DNA of 64,000 bases from Bradyrhizobium altum (GCF_020889705.1 NZ_JACMYP010000012.1:1-64000), one strand, 5' to 3'; counted from the stretch's first letter, positions 33,443 to 42,717 are shown. Program-made: numbers and translations. Notes: generated by a model from the sequence alone, not told the origin.

Positions 33443-34258
33443 ATGCTGGTGGTGGAAGGTTTGACGTGCCGGTTCGGCACAAAAGCCGCAGTCGATAACG
33501 CATCCTTTTCGATCGCGCCGGGCAGCTTTGTCGGCGTGATCGGCCGCTCCGGTGCCGGCAAGTCGACGTTGCTGCGGATGATCAACCGTCTCGCCGATCC
33601 GACCTCCGGCCGTATCCTGTTCGAAGGCACTGACGTGACCGCGCTGCGCGGCAAGGCGCTGCGGCAGTGGCGGGCGCGCTCGGCGATGATCTTCCAGCAA
33701 TTCAATCTCGTCGGCCGCCTCGACGTGCTGACCAACGTTCTGATGGGCCGGCTCGCGCAGATCCCGTCCTGGCGTTCGCTGGCGCAGGTCTGGCCGGAGC
33801 AGGACAGGGCGCTTGCGCTGTCCGCGCTCGAGCAGTTCGACATCGCCCAGCTCGCGGCGCAGCGCGCCGATCAGCTCTCCGGCGGCCAGCAGCAGCGGGT
33901 CGCGATTGCCCGCGCGCTGGTGCAGGAGCCCGACATCATTCTTGCCGACGAGCCGATCGCTTCGCTCGATCCGCGCAACACCAAGATCGTGATGGACGCG
34001 CTGCTGCGCATCAACAAGCATTTCGGCATCACGGTGCTCTGCAACCTGCATTCCCTCGACCTGGCGCGAACCTATTGCGATCGCCTGATCGGCATGGCGG
34101 CGGGTCGCGTAGTGTTCGACGGCGCCCCCGCGGCGCTGACCGACCATATTGCCCGCGAGCTCTACGACCTCGAGGCCAATGACGTCATGGGCGCGGCACC
34201 GCTGCCCGTGCCCGACGGCGCAACTGCTCCGGCGCTCGGCACCGCTGCCGCGGCCTGA
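33443..34258 (+). CDS. phnC: Phosphonate ABC transporter ATP-binding protein
   Basis: A 271-aa cytosolic ATPase subunit. Walker [10 protein letters not shown] is near residue 39, the signature LSGGQQQR near 150, and Walker [15 protein letters not shown] follows. PhnC energises uptake of phosphonates through PhnE with PhnD. The ATG at 33443 has GGAG 6 bp upstream and is preferred over TTG 33431. The C-terminus carries an Ala-rich extension. It is the first gene after the PhoB box and is 74 bp before phnD. Confidence 0.92.
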   Translation: MLVVEGLTCRFGTKAAVDNASFSIAPGSFVGVIGRSGAGKSTLLRMINRLADPTSGRILFEGTDVTALRGKALRQWRARSAMIFQQFNLVGRLDVLTNVLMGRLAQIPSWRSLAQVWPEQDRALALSALEQFDIAQLAAQRADQLSGGQQQRVAIARALVQEPDIILADEPIASLDPRNTKIVMDALLRINKHFGITVLCNLHSLDLARTYCDRLIGMAAGRVVFDGAPAALTDHIARELYDLEANDVMGAAPLPVPDGATAPALGTAAAA

Positions 34259-34332
34259 GCGGCGCATTTTCGAAAACAGGGCAACCGGGCATTTCGCCCG
34301 GCCAACAGGCGTAACTACCAAAGAGGGGTAAC

Positions 34333-35262
34333 ATGATCACTCGTCGTATCATTCTGGCCGGCGCCGCCGCGCTGGCATTCGCAGGATCGGCTTCGGCCGA
34401 GGACTGGAAGACCAAGTATCCGGAGATCACCTTCGCGGTGATTCCCGCCGAAAACGGCTCCGGCGTTACCGAGCGCTACGGTCCGCTCACCGAATATCTG
34501 TCGAAGGAACTCGGCATCAAGGTGACCCTGCGCGTCGCCAACGACTACGCAGCCGTCATCGAGGGCCAGCGCGCCGGCAACATCCACATCGGTTACTACG
34601 GTCCGGCGTCGTTCGCCCGCGCCCGGCTCACCGGCGTCAAGACCGACGCGTTCGTGATCGACGTCAATGCCGACGGTTCGAAGGGCTATTATTCGGTGTT
34701 CTACGTGCTCGCCAAGAGCCCGTACCAGAAGGTCGAAGACCTCAAGGGCAAGAATATCGGCCTGGTCGATCCCAATTCGACCTCCGGCAACAACATGCCG
34801 CGTTTCAAGCTGAACCAGATGGGGATCGATCCGGAGACCTACTTCTCCAAGGTCGTCTTCACCGGCAGCCACGAGAACGCCGTGCTGGCGCTGGCGCAGG
34901 GCACCGTCGACGTCGCCGCCAACTGGTGGAATGCCGACGACGATTCCAACCTGACCCGCATGCTCGCCAAGAACATGGTGAAATCGAGCGACGGCACGCC
35001 GCTGAAGAAGGAAGACTTCCGCGTCATCGTGAAGTCCGACCTGATCATCAACTCGCCCTACGCCTATCTCGAGAGCCTTCCCGACGACATGAAGGCGAAG
35101 ATCAAGCAGGCCTTCCTCGACATGCCGACGAAGGATCCGGAAGCCTTCAAGAAGCTGTCCGACGGCAAGAACCGTCCGTGGCAGCCGGTCACGAACGCCG
35201 ACTACGACAAGACCATCGAGCTGATCAAGTTCGTCGACGCTCTGCGCAAGAAGGGCTCCTGA
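34333..35262 (+). CDS. phnD: Phosphonate ABC transporter substrate-binding protein
   Basis: A 309-aa periplasmic protein with a signal peptide (1-22, SASA-E). The PhnD family pattern is clear: FAVIPAENGSGVTERYGPL, then HIGYYGPASFARA and DPNSTSGNNMP, which line the phosphonate pocket. AAAGAGGGG precedes the ATG. An intrinsic-terminator-like hairpin directly after the gene probably makes it more abundant than the membrane subunits. Confidence 0.92.
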   Translation: MITRRIILAGAAALAFAGSASAEDWKTKYPEITFAVIPAENGSGVTERYGPLTEYLSKELGIKVTLRVANDYAAVIEGQRAGNIHIGYYGPASFARARLTGVKTDAFVIDVNADGSKGYYSVFYVLAKSPYQKVEDLKGKNIGLVDPNSTSGNNMPRFKLNQMGIDPETYFSKVVFTGSHENAVLALAQGTVDVAANWWNADDDSNLTRMLAKNMVKSSDGTPLKKEDFRVIVKSDLIINSPYAYLESLPDDMKAKIKQAFLDMPTKDPEAFKKLSDGKNRPWQPVTNADYDKTIELIKFVDALRKKGS

Positions 35263-35282
35263 TCGCACGTCGCCGCTGAATT

Positions 35283-35311
35283 GGGCCGGGTTTCGACAAC
35301 CCGGCCCTTTT
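35283..35311 (+). terminator. Intrinsic terminator/attenuator between phnD and phnE1
   Basis: GGGCCGGGTT (35283-35292), loop TCGAC, AACCCGGCCC (35298-35307), then TTTT. It is a textbook hairpin plus U-tract inside the operon, suggesting partial termination after phnD. Confidence 0.8.
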
Positions 35312-35343
35312 CGTTCACCCCTCGAGCAGACTGGCCCGCATCG

Positions 35344-36228
35344 ATGGCGACCGCCATTTCCATCCTTCCAGCGCAGCAATTGGCGACGCTGAACGATGCC
35401 TATCGCAAGGCGGTCGCGCGCAAGCGGCTGAAGGCGACGGTGGCGGCCGCCGTATTCTGCGCGGCGCTGTTTATCGCGGCACTCGGCGCCGACGTGAACC
35501 TGCATACGTTCTTCACCTATTTCGGCAACTTCGTCAGCTATTTCGACCGCATCCTGACGCTGGATTCCGGTGCGCGGGTCTGGACCGATCCAGTGGAATG
35601 GTTCTGGGGCCTGAAGAAATGGCTGCGGCTGCTCGGTGAGACCCTCCTGATCAGCTATGTCGGCACCTTGACCGGTGCTGTGTTTGCCTTTGCGCTGAAT
35701 TTCTTTGCCGCCCAGAACACCTCGCCGGGCCCGTGGGTGCGCTTTACCGTCCGTCGCCTGCTCGAAATCGCCCGCACCGTGCCGGGCATCGTGTTCGCGC
35801 TGATCTTCGTGATCGCGTTCGGCCTCGGGCCGATGGCCGGCGTGCTGGCGATCGCGATCCACACCACCGGGGCGCTCGGCAAGCTGTTCGCCGAGATCGT
35901 CGAGAATGCCGACATGAAGCCGGTCGAAGGCATCCGCTCCACCGGCGCGAGCTGGCTGTCCTGCATGCGCTTTGCCATCCTGCCGCAGGTCTCGGCGGGC
36001 TACGCCAGCTACGCGCTGCTGCGCTTCGAGGTCAACGTCCGCGAGGCGTCGGTGATGGGCTTCGTCGGCGCCGGCGGCATCGGCCAGGAGCTCGTGGTCG
36101 CGATCCGCAAGTTCTACTATTCCGACGTCAGCGCGATCCTCGTCACCATCATCGTCACCGTCTTCATCATCGACATCTCGACCGGCTGGCTGCGCGGCCG
36201 GCTGTTCGGCAAGGAGACGCGGCGATGA
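35344..36228 (+). CDS. phnE: Phosphonate ABC transporter permease 1
   Basis: A 294-aa inner-membrane permease. The PhnE EAA-type loop reads PVEGIRSTGASWLSCMRF near residue 199, with the VMGFVGAGGIGQEL element near 238. I chose the ATG at 35344, since upstream in-frame codons cross the terminator hairpin. It overlaps the second permease by ATGA. Two PhnE paralogues in tandem are common in alphaproteobacteria and probably form a heterodimer. Confidence 0.9.
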   Translation: MATAISILPAQQLATLNDAYRKAVARKRLKATVAAAVFCAALFIAALGADVNLHTFFTYFGNFVSYFDRILTLDSGARVWTDPVEWFWGLKKWLRLLGETLLISYVGTLTGAVFAFALNFFAAQNTSPGPWVRFTVRRLLEIARTVPGIVFALIFVIAFGLGPMAGVLAIAIHTTGALGKLFAEIVENADMKPVEGIRSTGASWLSCMRFAILPQVSAGYASYALLRFEVNVREASVMGFVGAGGIGQELVVAIRKFYYSDVSAILVTIIVTVFIIDISTGWLRGRLFGKETRR

Positions 36229-37073
36229 GCCAGCTGCCGAAGCCGGACACCGCGGAATTGCGTGCGAAATACCCCGGCGTGTTCGAACGCCCCGCGTCGG
36301 CGCGGCTGGCGATGCCGGCCACGATCGTGGCAGCGCTCGCGATCTTTGCATACGGCCTGGTCGATCTCGACTTCTCGCCGTCCAGGCTGATCTCGGGAAT
36401 GAGCCAACTCGGCTGGATCACCATGATGATGATCCCGCCGAATCCCGGCGCGTCGTTCCCGCTCTACATGCAGGCGCTCGGCGAGACGCTGTCGATCGCG
36501 CTGCTCGGCACCACGCTTGCGGCGCTGCTGGCGCTGCCGGTCAGCCTCTTGGCGGCGCGCAACATCATCCCCTCCAACCTGATCCGCTTTCCGGTGCGCC
36601 GCTTCCTGGATTCGATCCGCGGCGTCGATACGCTGATCTGGGCGCTGGTCTGGATCAACGTCGTCGGTCTCGGCCCGTTCGCCGGCGTGCTGGCGATCAT
36701 GGTCTCCGACTTCGGCGCGTTCGGAAAGCTGTTCTCGGAGGCGATCGAGGCCGCGGACCGCAAGCAGGTCGAGGGCATCCGCGCCTCCGGCGGCAACGCG
36801 CTGCACGAAATCCGCTTCGGCCTGCTGCCGCAGGTGCTGCCCGTGATCGCCGGGCAGGTGCTCTACTTCATCGAGTCGAACACGCGGTCGGCCACCATCA
36901 TCGGCATCGTCGGCGCCGGCGGCATCGGGCTGCAACTCGCCGAGCAGATCCGCGTGCTGGAATGGCAGAAGGTGTCGTTCCTGATCCTGATGATCCTGAT
37001 TGCGGTCGCCGCGATCGATTTCATCTCGAGCAAGCTGCGCTTTGCCATCATCGGGCAACGGGCAGTGGTGTAG
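36225..37073 (+). CDS. phnE: Phosphonate ABC transporter permease 2
   Basis: A 282-aa paralogue of the first permease with the same loop (QVEGIRASGGNALHEIRF) and IIGIVGAGGIGLQL motif. The start overlaps the first permease stop (ATGA), giving coupled translation. The FPVRRFLDSIRGVDTLIWALVW segment is diagnostic for PhnE2. It ends the transporter operon and is followed by a palindromic repeat, then convergent phnF. Confidence 0.9.
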   Translation: MSQLPKPDTAELRAKYPGVFERPASARLAMPATIVAALAIFAYGLVDLDFSPSRLISGMSQLGWITMMMIPPNPGASFPLYMQALGETLSIALLGTTLAALLALPVSLLAARNIIPSNLIRFPVRRFLDSIRGVDTLIWALVWINVVGLGPFAGVLAIMVSDFGAFGKLFSEAIEAADRKQVEGIRASGGNALHEIRFGLLPQVLPVIAGQVLYFIESNTRSATIIGIVGAGGIGLQLAEQIRVLEWQKVSFLILMILIAVAAIDFISSKLRFAIIGQRAVV

Positions 37074-37084
37074 CCGCGCGCTCA

Positions 37085-37312
37085 ATCCTTCGCCCCTTGT
37101 GGGAGAAGGTGGCGTAGGCGGCCTTTGGCCGCCGTCTTCTAGAAGGACGCCGATGCCTTGGCATCGGCTACGGCGCCGGACGAGGGGTCTCTCTCCACGA
37201 GTTCAAATGACAGAGTTGGACTCGCGGAGAGATACCTCTCACCCGGATCGCATCTGGCGATGCGATCCGACCTCTCCCACAAGGGGAGAGGTGCACCGTC
37301 AGTGTGGCGGCA
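37085..37312. repeat. Palindromic intergenic repeat with covarying stem
   Basis: It contains GGCGGCCTTTGGCCGCC, CGATGCC..GGCATCG, and GGATCGCATC-TGGC-GATGCGATCC (37245-37268), followed by CCTCTCCCACAAGGGGAGAGG. The same layout occurs at 62468-62602, with compensating base changes in the stem. It lies between convergent phnE2 and phnF. Confidence 0.75.
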
Positions 37313-37315
37313 CAC

Positions 37316-38041
37316 TCAGCTATTCTCGACCAGGAACTCCACGCGCTCGGCGGCGAAGCGCGAGCGCTTGGTCACCAGCGGGTGGTCCAGCATATCGACG
37401 TCGGTCGCGTCGACCACCAGCACCGGCCGGCCCAGCGGCAGATCGAGCCGAGCGGCGTCGGTCGCATCGGCAATCGCCGCGGTGATCCGGGTCGAGGCGC
37501 GGTGGTAATCCTTCACGCCGTAGTGCCCGAGCAGCTTGGTCATCGAACGAACGTCGGCGAACACGCTGCCGGCATCGGGAAAGCGCTCGGCCGACAGCCA
37601 GGTGGTGGAAACGCAGATCGGCGTCCGGTCCGCGAGCCGCACCGCCTCGATCCGGATCAGCGGCGCACCGATCTTCAGGCCGAGCTCGCGCGCGATCTCG
37701 CGGTTGGCGACATCGCTGCCTGCATCGATCAGCTGGCCGCGCGGCTCGTGACCGCCGGCGCCGACGATCTCGGAGAATCGCGTGCGCGAGCGCAGCGGAT
37801 AGGCAAGGCGCTGAGCCTCGACATAGGTGCCGCTGCCGCGCTCGGCGCGCACCAGGCCGCGCTCCGCCAATGCGGCGAGCGCCCGCCGCACGGTGTGGCG
37901 GTTGACCCGGTAAGTCTCGGCGATCTCCATCTCGCCGGGCAGCTTTTCGCCCGCAGCAAAGCGGCCGTCGGCGATGCCGCGCTCGATGCCGTCAGCGACC
38001 TGCCGCCACAAGGCGACGCCGGAACTTTCCTGCATGCTCAT
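37316..38041 (-). CDS. phnF: GntR family repressor of C-P lyase genes (HutC subfamily)
   Basis: A 241-aa regulator. The winged helix (about 8-75) contains EIAETYRVNRHTVRRALAAL, and the C-terminal UTRA ligand domain spans about 95-235 (LADRTPICVSTTWL). It is divergent from phnG and faces a 13-bp-arm palindrome plus a PhoB box. PhnF proteins repress phn genes until phosphate is low or phosphonate is present, and autorepression is likely from the shared gap. Confidence 0.9.
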   Translation of the reverse strand: MSMQESSGVALWRQVADGIERGIADGRFAAGEKLPGEMEIAETYRVNRHTVRRALAALAERGLVRAERGSGTYVEAQRLAYPLRSRTRFSEIVGAGGHEPRGQLIDAGSDVANREIARELGLKIGAPLIRIEAVRLADRTPICVSTTWLSAERFPDAGSVFADVRSMTKLLGHYGVKDYHRASTRITAAIADATDAARLDLPLGRPVLVVDATDVDMLDHPLVTKRSRFAAERVEFLVENS

Positions 38042-38069
38042 GGCGCGGTGATACCAGAAATCTTCGGTT

Positions 38070-38087
38070 TGTCACGAAACAGTCATG
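38070..38087 (+). promoter_or_regulatory. PhoB box upstream of phnG
   Basis: TGTCAC (38070-38075) and AGTCAT (38081-38086) are 11 bp apart with an A-rich link (GAAAC), matching the PhoB direct-repeat layout. It sits between phnF and phnG, upstream of the PhnF palindrome. Confidence 0.65.
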
Positions 38088-38097
38088 GCGCTCGGCT

Positions 38098-38129
38098 ATC
38101 AAGTTGTCTATTATCATAGACAACTTGAT
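38098..38129. promoter_or_regulatory. Palindromic operator for PhnF
   Basis: ATCAAGTTGTCTA (38098-38110), spacer TTATCA, TAGACAACTTGAT (38117-38129): perfect 13-bp arms. GntR/HutC operators often have this form. It lies 16 bp before the phnG start, so PhnF bound here would block phnG-N transcription. Confidence 0.8.
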
Positions 38130-38145
38130 GCAAGCAAGGTTGCCC

Positions 38146-38619
38146 ATGAATTCGACCATGAGTTCGACCGGACCAGACAGCAAACAGGCCCAGCGCAAGG
38201 CCGCGATGACGGTGCTGGCGCACTCCGGCGTGGCCGACATCGCAGGCAGGCTCGCGGCGATCGCGGTGCCCACGCATGAAAACCTGCGCGAGCCGGAGAA
38301 TGGCCTCGTGATGATGCGCGGGCGGATCGGCGGTGACGGTGCGCCGTTCAACCTCGGCGAGGCGACGGTGTCGCGCGCTGCGGTGCGGCTTGCGACCGGC
38401 GAGGTGGGCTTCGGCTACACGCTCGGCCGCGATGCGCGGAAGGCGCAGATGATCGCGCTGTGCGACGCCATGGTGCAATCGGCGGAGCTGTCCGGCGAGG
38501 TCGAAGCCAAGGTGATCGCGCCGCTGCGTGTTGCCATGAATGCCGAACGCGCCCGCAAGGCCGCGGAGACCGCGGCGACGCGGGTTGATTTCTACACGAT
38601 GGTACGCGGTGAGGGATGA
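38146..38619 (+). CDS. phnG: C-P lyase core subunit PhnG
   Basis: A 157-aa subunit of the PhnGHIJ complex, which with PhnI transfers the ribose triphosphate of ATP to phosphonate. The conserved block NLGEATVSRAAVRL and GYTLGRDARKAQ is typical. I chose the ATG at 38146 (or 38158), because an ATG at 38104 lies inside the PhnF operator. The next gene starts 4 bp after its stop. Confidence 0.88.
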   Translation: MNSTMSSTGPDSKQAQRKAAMTVLAHSGVADIAGRLAAIAVPTHENLREPENGLVMMRGRIGGDGAPFNLGEATVSRAAVRLATGEVGFGYTLGRDARKAQMIALCDAMVQSAELSGEVEAKVIAPLRVAMNAERARKAAETAATRVDFYTMVRGEG

Positions 38620-38623
38620 TGCA

Positions 38624-39232
38624 ATGACGACGATTGCCGAAATGCCCGCAGGCTTCGCCGACAAGGTGCTGTCGGCGCAATCCACGTTCCGCTCCGTGAT
38701 GGATGCGATGGCGCGCCCGGGCAGCGTGCAGCGCGTCGCCGCAAGCGTCGGAACGCCCGCCGGCATGATGCGCGGCGCGGCCGCGATCGCGCTGACGCTG
38801 TTCGATCACGATACGCCGATCTGGCTCGATGCCGCGATGTCGGCGACGCCTGATGTCGCCCGCTGGCTGAAGTTCCACGCCAGCGCGCCGGTGGTTACGG
38901 ATTCCGCGATCGCGAGCTTCGCGCTGATCGGCGATGCGGCGAACCTGCCGGCGCTCGAGCGTTTCGCGTTCGGCAGCAGCGAATATCCTGACCGGTCGAC
39001 CACGCTGATCCTGCAGGTCGACAGCCTGACGCAGGGCCCGGCCTTCGAGCTGAAGGGGCCCGGCATCGACGGCAGCGCGCTGTTGCAGGCGATGATCAAG
39101 CCGCGCGACCTGTTCCAGCGGCTGTCGATCAATGAAGCGCTGTTCCCGCGCGGCATCGACGTCGTGCTGGTCCATGACGACAACATTGTCGCGATCCCGC
39201 GCACCACGCGGCTGATCGCAAGCGGAGTGTGA
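38624..39232 (+). CDS. phnH: C-P lyase core subunit PhnH
   Basis: A 202-aa structural subunit of the core complex. It shows family markers FRSVMDAMARPGSVQ near residue 22 and FPRGIDVVLVHDDNIVAIPRTT near the end. It is tightly packed between phnG (4-bp gap) and phnI (3-bp gap). Confidence 0.9.
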   Translation: MTTIAEMPAGFADKVLSAQSTFRSVMDAMARPGSVQRVAASVGTPAGMMRGAAAIALTLFDHDTPIWLDAAMSATPDVARWLKFHASAPVVTDSAIASFALIGDAANLPALERFAFGSSEYPDRSTTLILQVDSLTQGPAFELKGPGIDGSALLQAMIKPRDLFQRLSINEALFPRGIDVVLVHDDNIVAIPRTTRLIASGV

Positions 39233-39235
39233 GCG

Positions 39236-40339
39236 ATGTATGTAGCCGTCAAGGGAGGCGAGCGCGCCATCGAGAACGCCCATCGGCTGCTGGCGCATGA
39301 GCGGCGCGGCGATCGCGATGTACCCGAGGTGACGCTGGCGCAGATCTCCGAGCAGCTCGCGCTCGGTGTCGACCGCGTGATGACCGAAGGTTCGCTTTAC
39401 GACCGCGAGCTTGCGGCGCTCGCGATCAAGCAGGCGCGCGGCGACATGATCGAGGCGATCTTCCTGGTTCGCGCCTTCCGCGCCACGCTGCCGCGCTTCG
39501 GCGCCACCGAGCCGGTCAACACCGGCGCGATGCAGGTGCGGCGGCGCATCTCCTCGACCTTCAAGGACGTTCCGGGCGGCCAGATCCTGGGGCCGACCTT
39601 CGACTATACCCATCGCCTGCTCGATCCGCAGCTCGCGGAAGGTTTTGTGCCGGAACAGCCGATGACCGCGGACGCCTCGCAGGCGGCAACGCCGCGGGTC
39701 ACCGACATTCTCGGCCGCGACGGCTTGATCGAATCGTCGCCGCAGGCAGATAGCGACGCGGCGGTCGGCGACCTCACGCGCGAGCCGCTGAGCTTCCCGG
39801 CCGATCGCGATCTGCGGCTGCAGAATCTGGCGCGCGGCGACGAAGGCTTCCTGCTCGCACTCGGCTATTCGACGCAGCGCGGCTACGGCCGCAATCATCC
39901 CTTCGCCGGCGAGATCCGCTTCGGCGAGGTCGAGGTCGAATTCTCAGCCGAAGACGTCGGCTTTGCCGTGCCGCTCGGCTCGATCGAGCTGACCGAGTGC
40001 CAGATGGTCAACCAGTTCAAGGGCTCGACGACCGAGGCGCCGTGCTTCACCCGCGGTTATGGCCTCGCCTTCGGGCAGAGCGAGCGCAAGACCATGTCGA
40101 TGGCGCTGGTCGACCGCGCGCTGCGCGCACGCGAACTCGGCGAGGAGGCGGAAGCGCCGGCGCAGGACGAGGAGTTCGTGATGTCGCACTCCGACAACGT
40201 CCAGTCGACCGGCTTCGTGGAGCATCTCAAGCTGCCGCATTACGTCGACTTCCAGTCCGAGCTCGGCCTGCTGCGCAAGCTGCGGCAGGAGTTCGCGGAA
40301 GCCAACGAGGCCGTGGAAATGCAGGAGGCCGCGGAATGA
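39236..40339 (+). CDS. phnI: C-P lyase core subunit PhnI (nucleosidase)
   Basis: A 367-aa subunit. PhnI alone splits purine nucleosides, and with PhnGHL makes ribose 1-phosphonate 5-triphosphate. Characteristic start MYVAVKGGERAIENAH, then YDRELAALAIKQARGD and the GYGRNHPFAGEIR region. It overlaps phnJ by ATGA. The acidic tail is normal for the family. Confidence 0.92.
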   Translation: MYVAVKGGERAIENAHRLLAHERRGDRDVPEVTLAQISEQLALGVDRVMTEGSLYDRELAALAIKQARGDMIEAIFLVRAFRATLPRFGATEPVNTGAMQVRRRISSTFKDVPGGQILGPTFDYTHRLLDPQLAEGFVPEQPMTADASQAATPRVTDILGRDGLIESSPQADSDAAVGDLTREPLSFPADRDLRLQNLARGDEGFLLALGYSTQRGYGRNHPFAGEIRFGEVEVEFSAEDVGFAVPLGSIELTECQMVNQFKGSTTEAPCFTRGYGLAFGQSERKTMSMALVDRALRARELGEEAEAPAQDEEFVMSHSDNVQSTGFVEHLKLPHYVDFQSELGLLRKLRQEFAEANEAVEMQEAAE

Positions 40340-41220
40340 ACGCGCCGACATACAATTTCGCCTATCTCGACGAGCAGACCAAGCGGATGATCCGCCGCGC
40401 GATCCTGAAGGCGATCGCGATCCCCGGCTATCAGGTGCCGTTCGCGAGCCGCGAGATGCCGATGCCCTATGGCTGGGGCACCGGCGGTGTGCAGGTGACG
40501 GCGGCGATCCTCGGCCCCGACGACGTGCTGAAGGTGATCGACCAGGGTTCGGACGACACCACCAACGCGATCTCGATCCGCAAGTTCTTCGGCAAGACCG
40601 CGGGTGTCGCGACCACGACCTCGACGACCGACGCGACCGTGATCCAGACCCGGCACCGCATTCCCGAAGCGTCGCTGCACGCCGGACAGGTGCTGGTCTA
40701 TCAGGTGCCGATCCCCGAGCCGCTGCGCTTCCTCGAGCCGCGCGAGACCGAGACGCGGCGCATGCACGCGCTCGCCGAATACGGGCTGATGCATGTCAAG
40801 CTCTACGAGGACATCGCGCGCTTCGGCCATATCGCGACCGCCTATGCCTACCCGGTGAAGGTGAATGCCCGCTACCTGATGGACCCGTCGCCGACGCCGA
40901 AGTTCGACAATCCGAAGATGGACAATTGCGCGGCCTTGCAGCTGTTCGGTGCCGGCCGCGAGAAGCGCATCTACGCGATCCCGCCCTACACCACCGTGGT
41001 CTCGCTGGATTTCGAGGATCATCCGTTCACACGGTACCGCTTCGACGCACCCTGCGCGCTGTGCGGCGCCGACAATTCCTATCTCGACGAGATCGTCACC
41101 GACGACAAGGGCGGGCGGATGTTCGTCTGCTCCGATACCGACTTCTGCGAGCAGCGCCAGGCCGCCGGCCATCACGGCACCGAGAGCGCGGCGCCGCACA
41201 AGGAGAAGGCGCATGTCTGA
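40336..41220 (+). CDS. phnJ: C-P lyase radical-SAM subunit PhnJ
   Basis: A 294-aa catalytic subunit that breaks the carbon-phosphorus bond using S-adenosylmethionine and an iron-sulfur cluster. The special cysteine set C-x2-C-x21-C-x5-C is exact: Cys240, Cys243, Cys265, Cys271. The radical-carrying glycine is probably Gly31 in IPGYQVPF. Overlaps of 4 bp with phnI and 8 bp with phnK show one polycistronic unit. Confidence 0.95.
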   Translation: MNAPTYNFAYLDEQTKRMIRRAILKAIAIPGYQVPFASREMPMPYGWGTGGVQVTAAILGPDDVLKVIDQGSDDTTNAISIRKFFGKTAGVATTTSTTDATVIQTRHRIPEASLHAGQVLVYQVPIPEPLRFLEPRETETRRMHALAEYGLMHVKLYEDIARFGHIATAYAYPVKVNARYLMDPSPTPKFDNPKMDNCAALQLFGAGREKRIYAIPPYTTVVSLDFEDHPFTRYRFDAPCALCGADNSYLDEIVTDDKGGRMFVCSDTDFCEQRQAAGHHGTESAAPHKEKAHV

Positions 41221-42010
41221 GCTCTCGAGCCTCGACAACGATCAGCCGCTGCTGGTGGCCGAGGGGCTTGCCAAGAATTACGGCCGGCTCCCGGCCTGTC
41301 GCGATGTCTCGTTCGCGCTCTATCCCGGTGAGGTGCTGGCGATCGTCGGCGAGTCCGGTTCGGGCAAGTCGACGCTGCTGCAACTGCTCTCCGCGCAGCT
41401 CGCGCCGAGCGCCGGGCGGGTGTCCTACCGGATGCGCGACGGCGTGCTGCGCGATCTTGCCGAGCTCGGCGAAGCGGAGCGGCGCTTCCTGTTCCGCACC
41501 GACTGGGGCTTTGTGCATCAGGACCCGGCGCAGGGATTGCGCATGGGCGTGTCGGCAGGCGCCAATGTCGGCGAGCGGCTGATGGCGGTCGGCTGGAATC
41601 ACTACGGCCGGATTCGCGACACCGCATCGACCTGGCTCGATCGGGTCGAGATCGATGTTGGCCGCATCGATGATGCGCCGAAGACCTATTCGGGCGGCAT
41701 GCGGCAGCGGCTGCAGATCGCGCGCAACCTCGTCACCGAGCCGCGGCTGGTGTTCATGGACGAGCCGACCGGCGGCCTCGACGTCTCGGTGCAGGCGCGT
41801 CTGCTCGACCTGATGCGCAATCTCGTCAGCGAGCTCGGCCTTGCCGCCATCGTCGTGACCCACGATCTCGCGGTCGCGCGCCTTTTGTCGCATCGCGTGA
41901 TGGTGATGAAGGGCGGCCGCGTCATCGAGACCGGCCTGACCGATCAGGTGCTCGACGATCCCCGCGAGCCCTATACGCAGCTGCTCGTTTCCTCGATACT
42001 TCCGCCATGA
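41213..42010 (+). CDS. phnK: C-P lyase ABC-type ATPase PhnK
   Basis: A 265-aa ATPase that docks on the PhnGHIJ core. Walker A GESGSGKST is near residue 46, the signature YSGGMRQR near 160 and Walker B LVFMDEPTGGLD after it. It starts 8 bp inside phnJ and ends over the phnL start. It lacks membrane partners, as expected for PhnK. Confidence 0.92.
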   Translation: MSELSSLDNDQPLLVAEGLAKNYGRLPACRDVSFALYPGEVLAIVGESGSGKSTLLQLLSAQLAPSAGRVSYRMRDGVLRDLAELGEAERRFLFRTDWGFVHQDPAQGLRMGVSAGANVGERLMAVGWNHYGRIRDTASTWLDRVEIDVGRIDDAPKTYSGGMRQRLQIARNLVTEPRLVFMDEPTGGLDVSVQARLLDLMRNLVSELGLAAIVVTHDLAVARLLSHRVMVMKGGRVIETGLTDQVLDDPREPYTQLLVSSILPP

Positions 42011-42717
42011 GCCTGTCAATGACCGCGATGATCGAACTTGCCAACGCCGAGAAGACCTTCACCATGCACCTGCAAGGCGGCGTCGAGCTGCCGGTGGTGC
42101 GCGGCGTCTCGTTCCACGCCGATCCGGGCGAGTGCGTGGTACTGTCCGGCCCGTCGGGCGCCGGCAAATCCTCGATCCTGAAGATGATCTTCGGCAACTA
42201 TCGCTGCGACAGCGGCCGGATCGGCATCCGCCATCGCGGCACGGTGATCGACCTCGCGACCGCCGAACCACGGCAGGTGCTGAGCATCCGCCGCTCGACC
42301 ATCGGCTATGTCAGCCAGTTCCTGCGCGCGGTGCCGCGAGTGGCGACGATCGACGTCGTCGCCGAACCGTTGATCGTCAACGGCGTGGCGCGCGAGGAGG
42401 CCCGCGAACGCGCCGGCCGCCTGTTGCGCCGGCTCAACATCCCGGAGCGGCTGTGGACCCTGCCGCCCTCGACCTTCTCCGGCGGCGAGCAGCAGCGCGT
42501 CAACATCGCGCGCGGCTTCATCTCGGACCTGCCGATCCTGCTGCTAGACGAGCCGACCGCTTCGCTCGATGCGGCGAATCGCGCAGTGGTGGTCGAGCTG
42601 ATTGCGGAGAAGAAGACCAGGGGCGTCGCGATGGTCGCGATTGTCCATGACGACGAAATCCGTCATCTGATTGCCGACCGTATCGTCGATGTGACCTCGT
42701 TCGCCGCTGCTGCCTGA
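42007..42717 (+). CDS. phnL: C-P lyase ABC-type ATPase PhnL
   Basis: A 236-aa ATPase needed with PhnGHI for nucleotide transfer to phosphonate. Walker A GPSGAGKSS is near residue 45, the signature FSGGEQQR near 158 and Walker B LPILLLDEPTASLD. It overlaps phnK by 4 bp. Internal ATGs at 42019 and 42028 are possible alternative starts. Confidence 0.92.
   Translation: MSLSMTAMIELANAEKTFTMHLQGGVELPVVRGVSFHADPGECVVLSGPSGAGKSSILKMIFGNYRCDSGRIGIRHRGTVIDLATAEPRQVLSIRRSTIGYVSQFLRAVPRVATIDVVAEPLIVNGVAREEARERAGRLLRRLNIPERLWTLPPSTFSGGEQQRVNIARGFISDLPILLLDEPTASLDAANRAVVVELIAEKKTRGVAMVAIVHDDEIRHLIADRIVDVTSFAAAA

Noticed and set aside
35281..35343. phnE1 start upstream of 35344
   Set aside because: Those codons run through the intrinsic terminator hairpin after phnD.
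35733..36224. N-terminal extension of phnE2 across phnE1
   Set aside because: An out-of-frame reading of phnE1; the real phnE2 starts at the ATGA overlap at 36225.
38104..38145. phnG start at ATG 38104
   Set aside because: This ATG lies inside the perfect PhnF palindrome and has no ribosome site; 38146 fits better.
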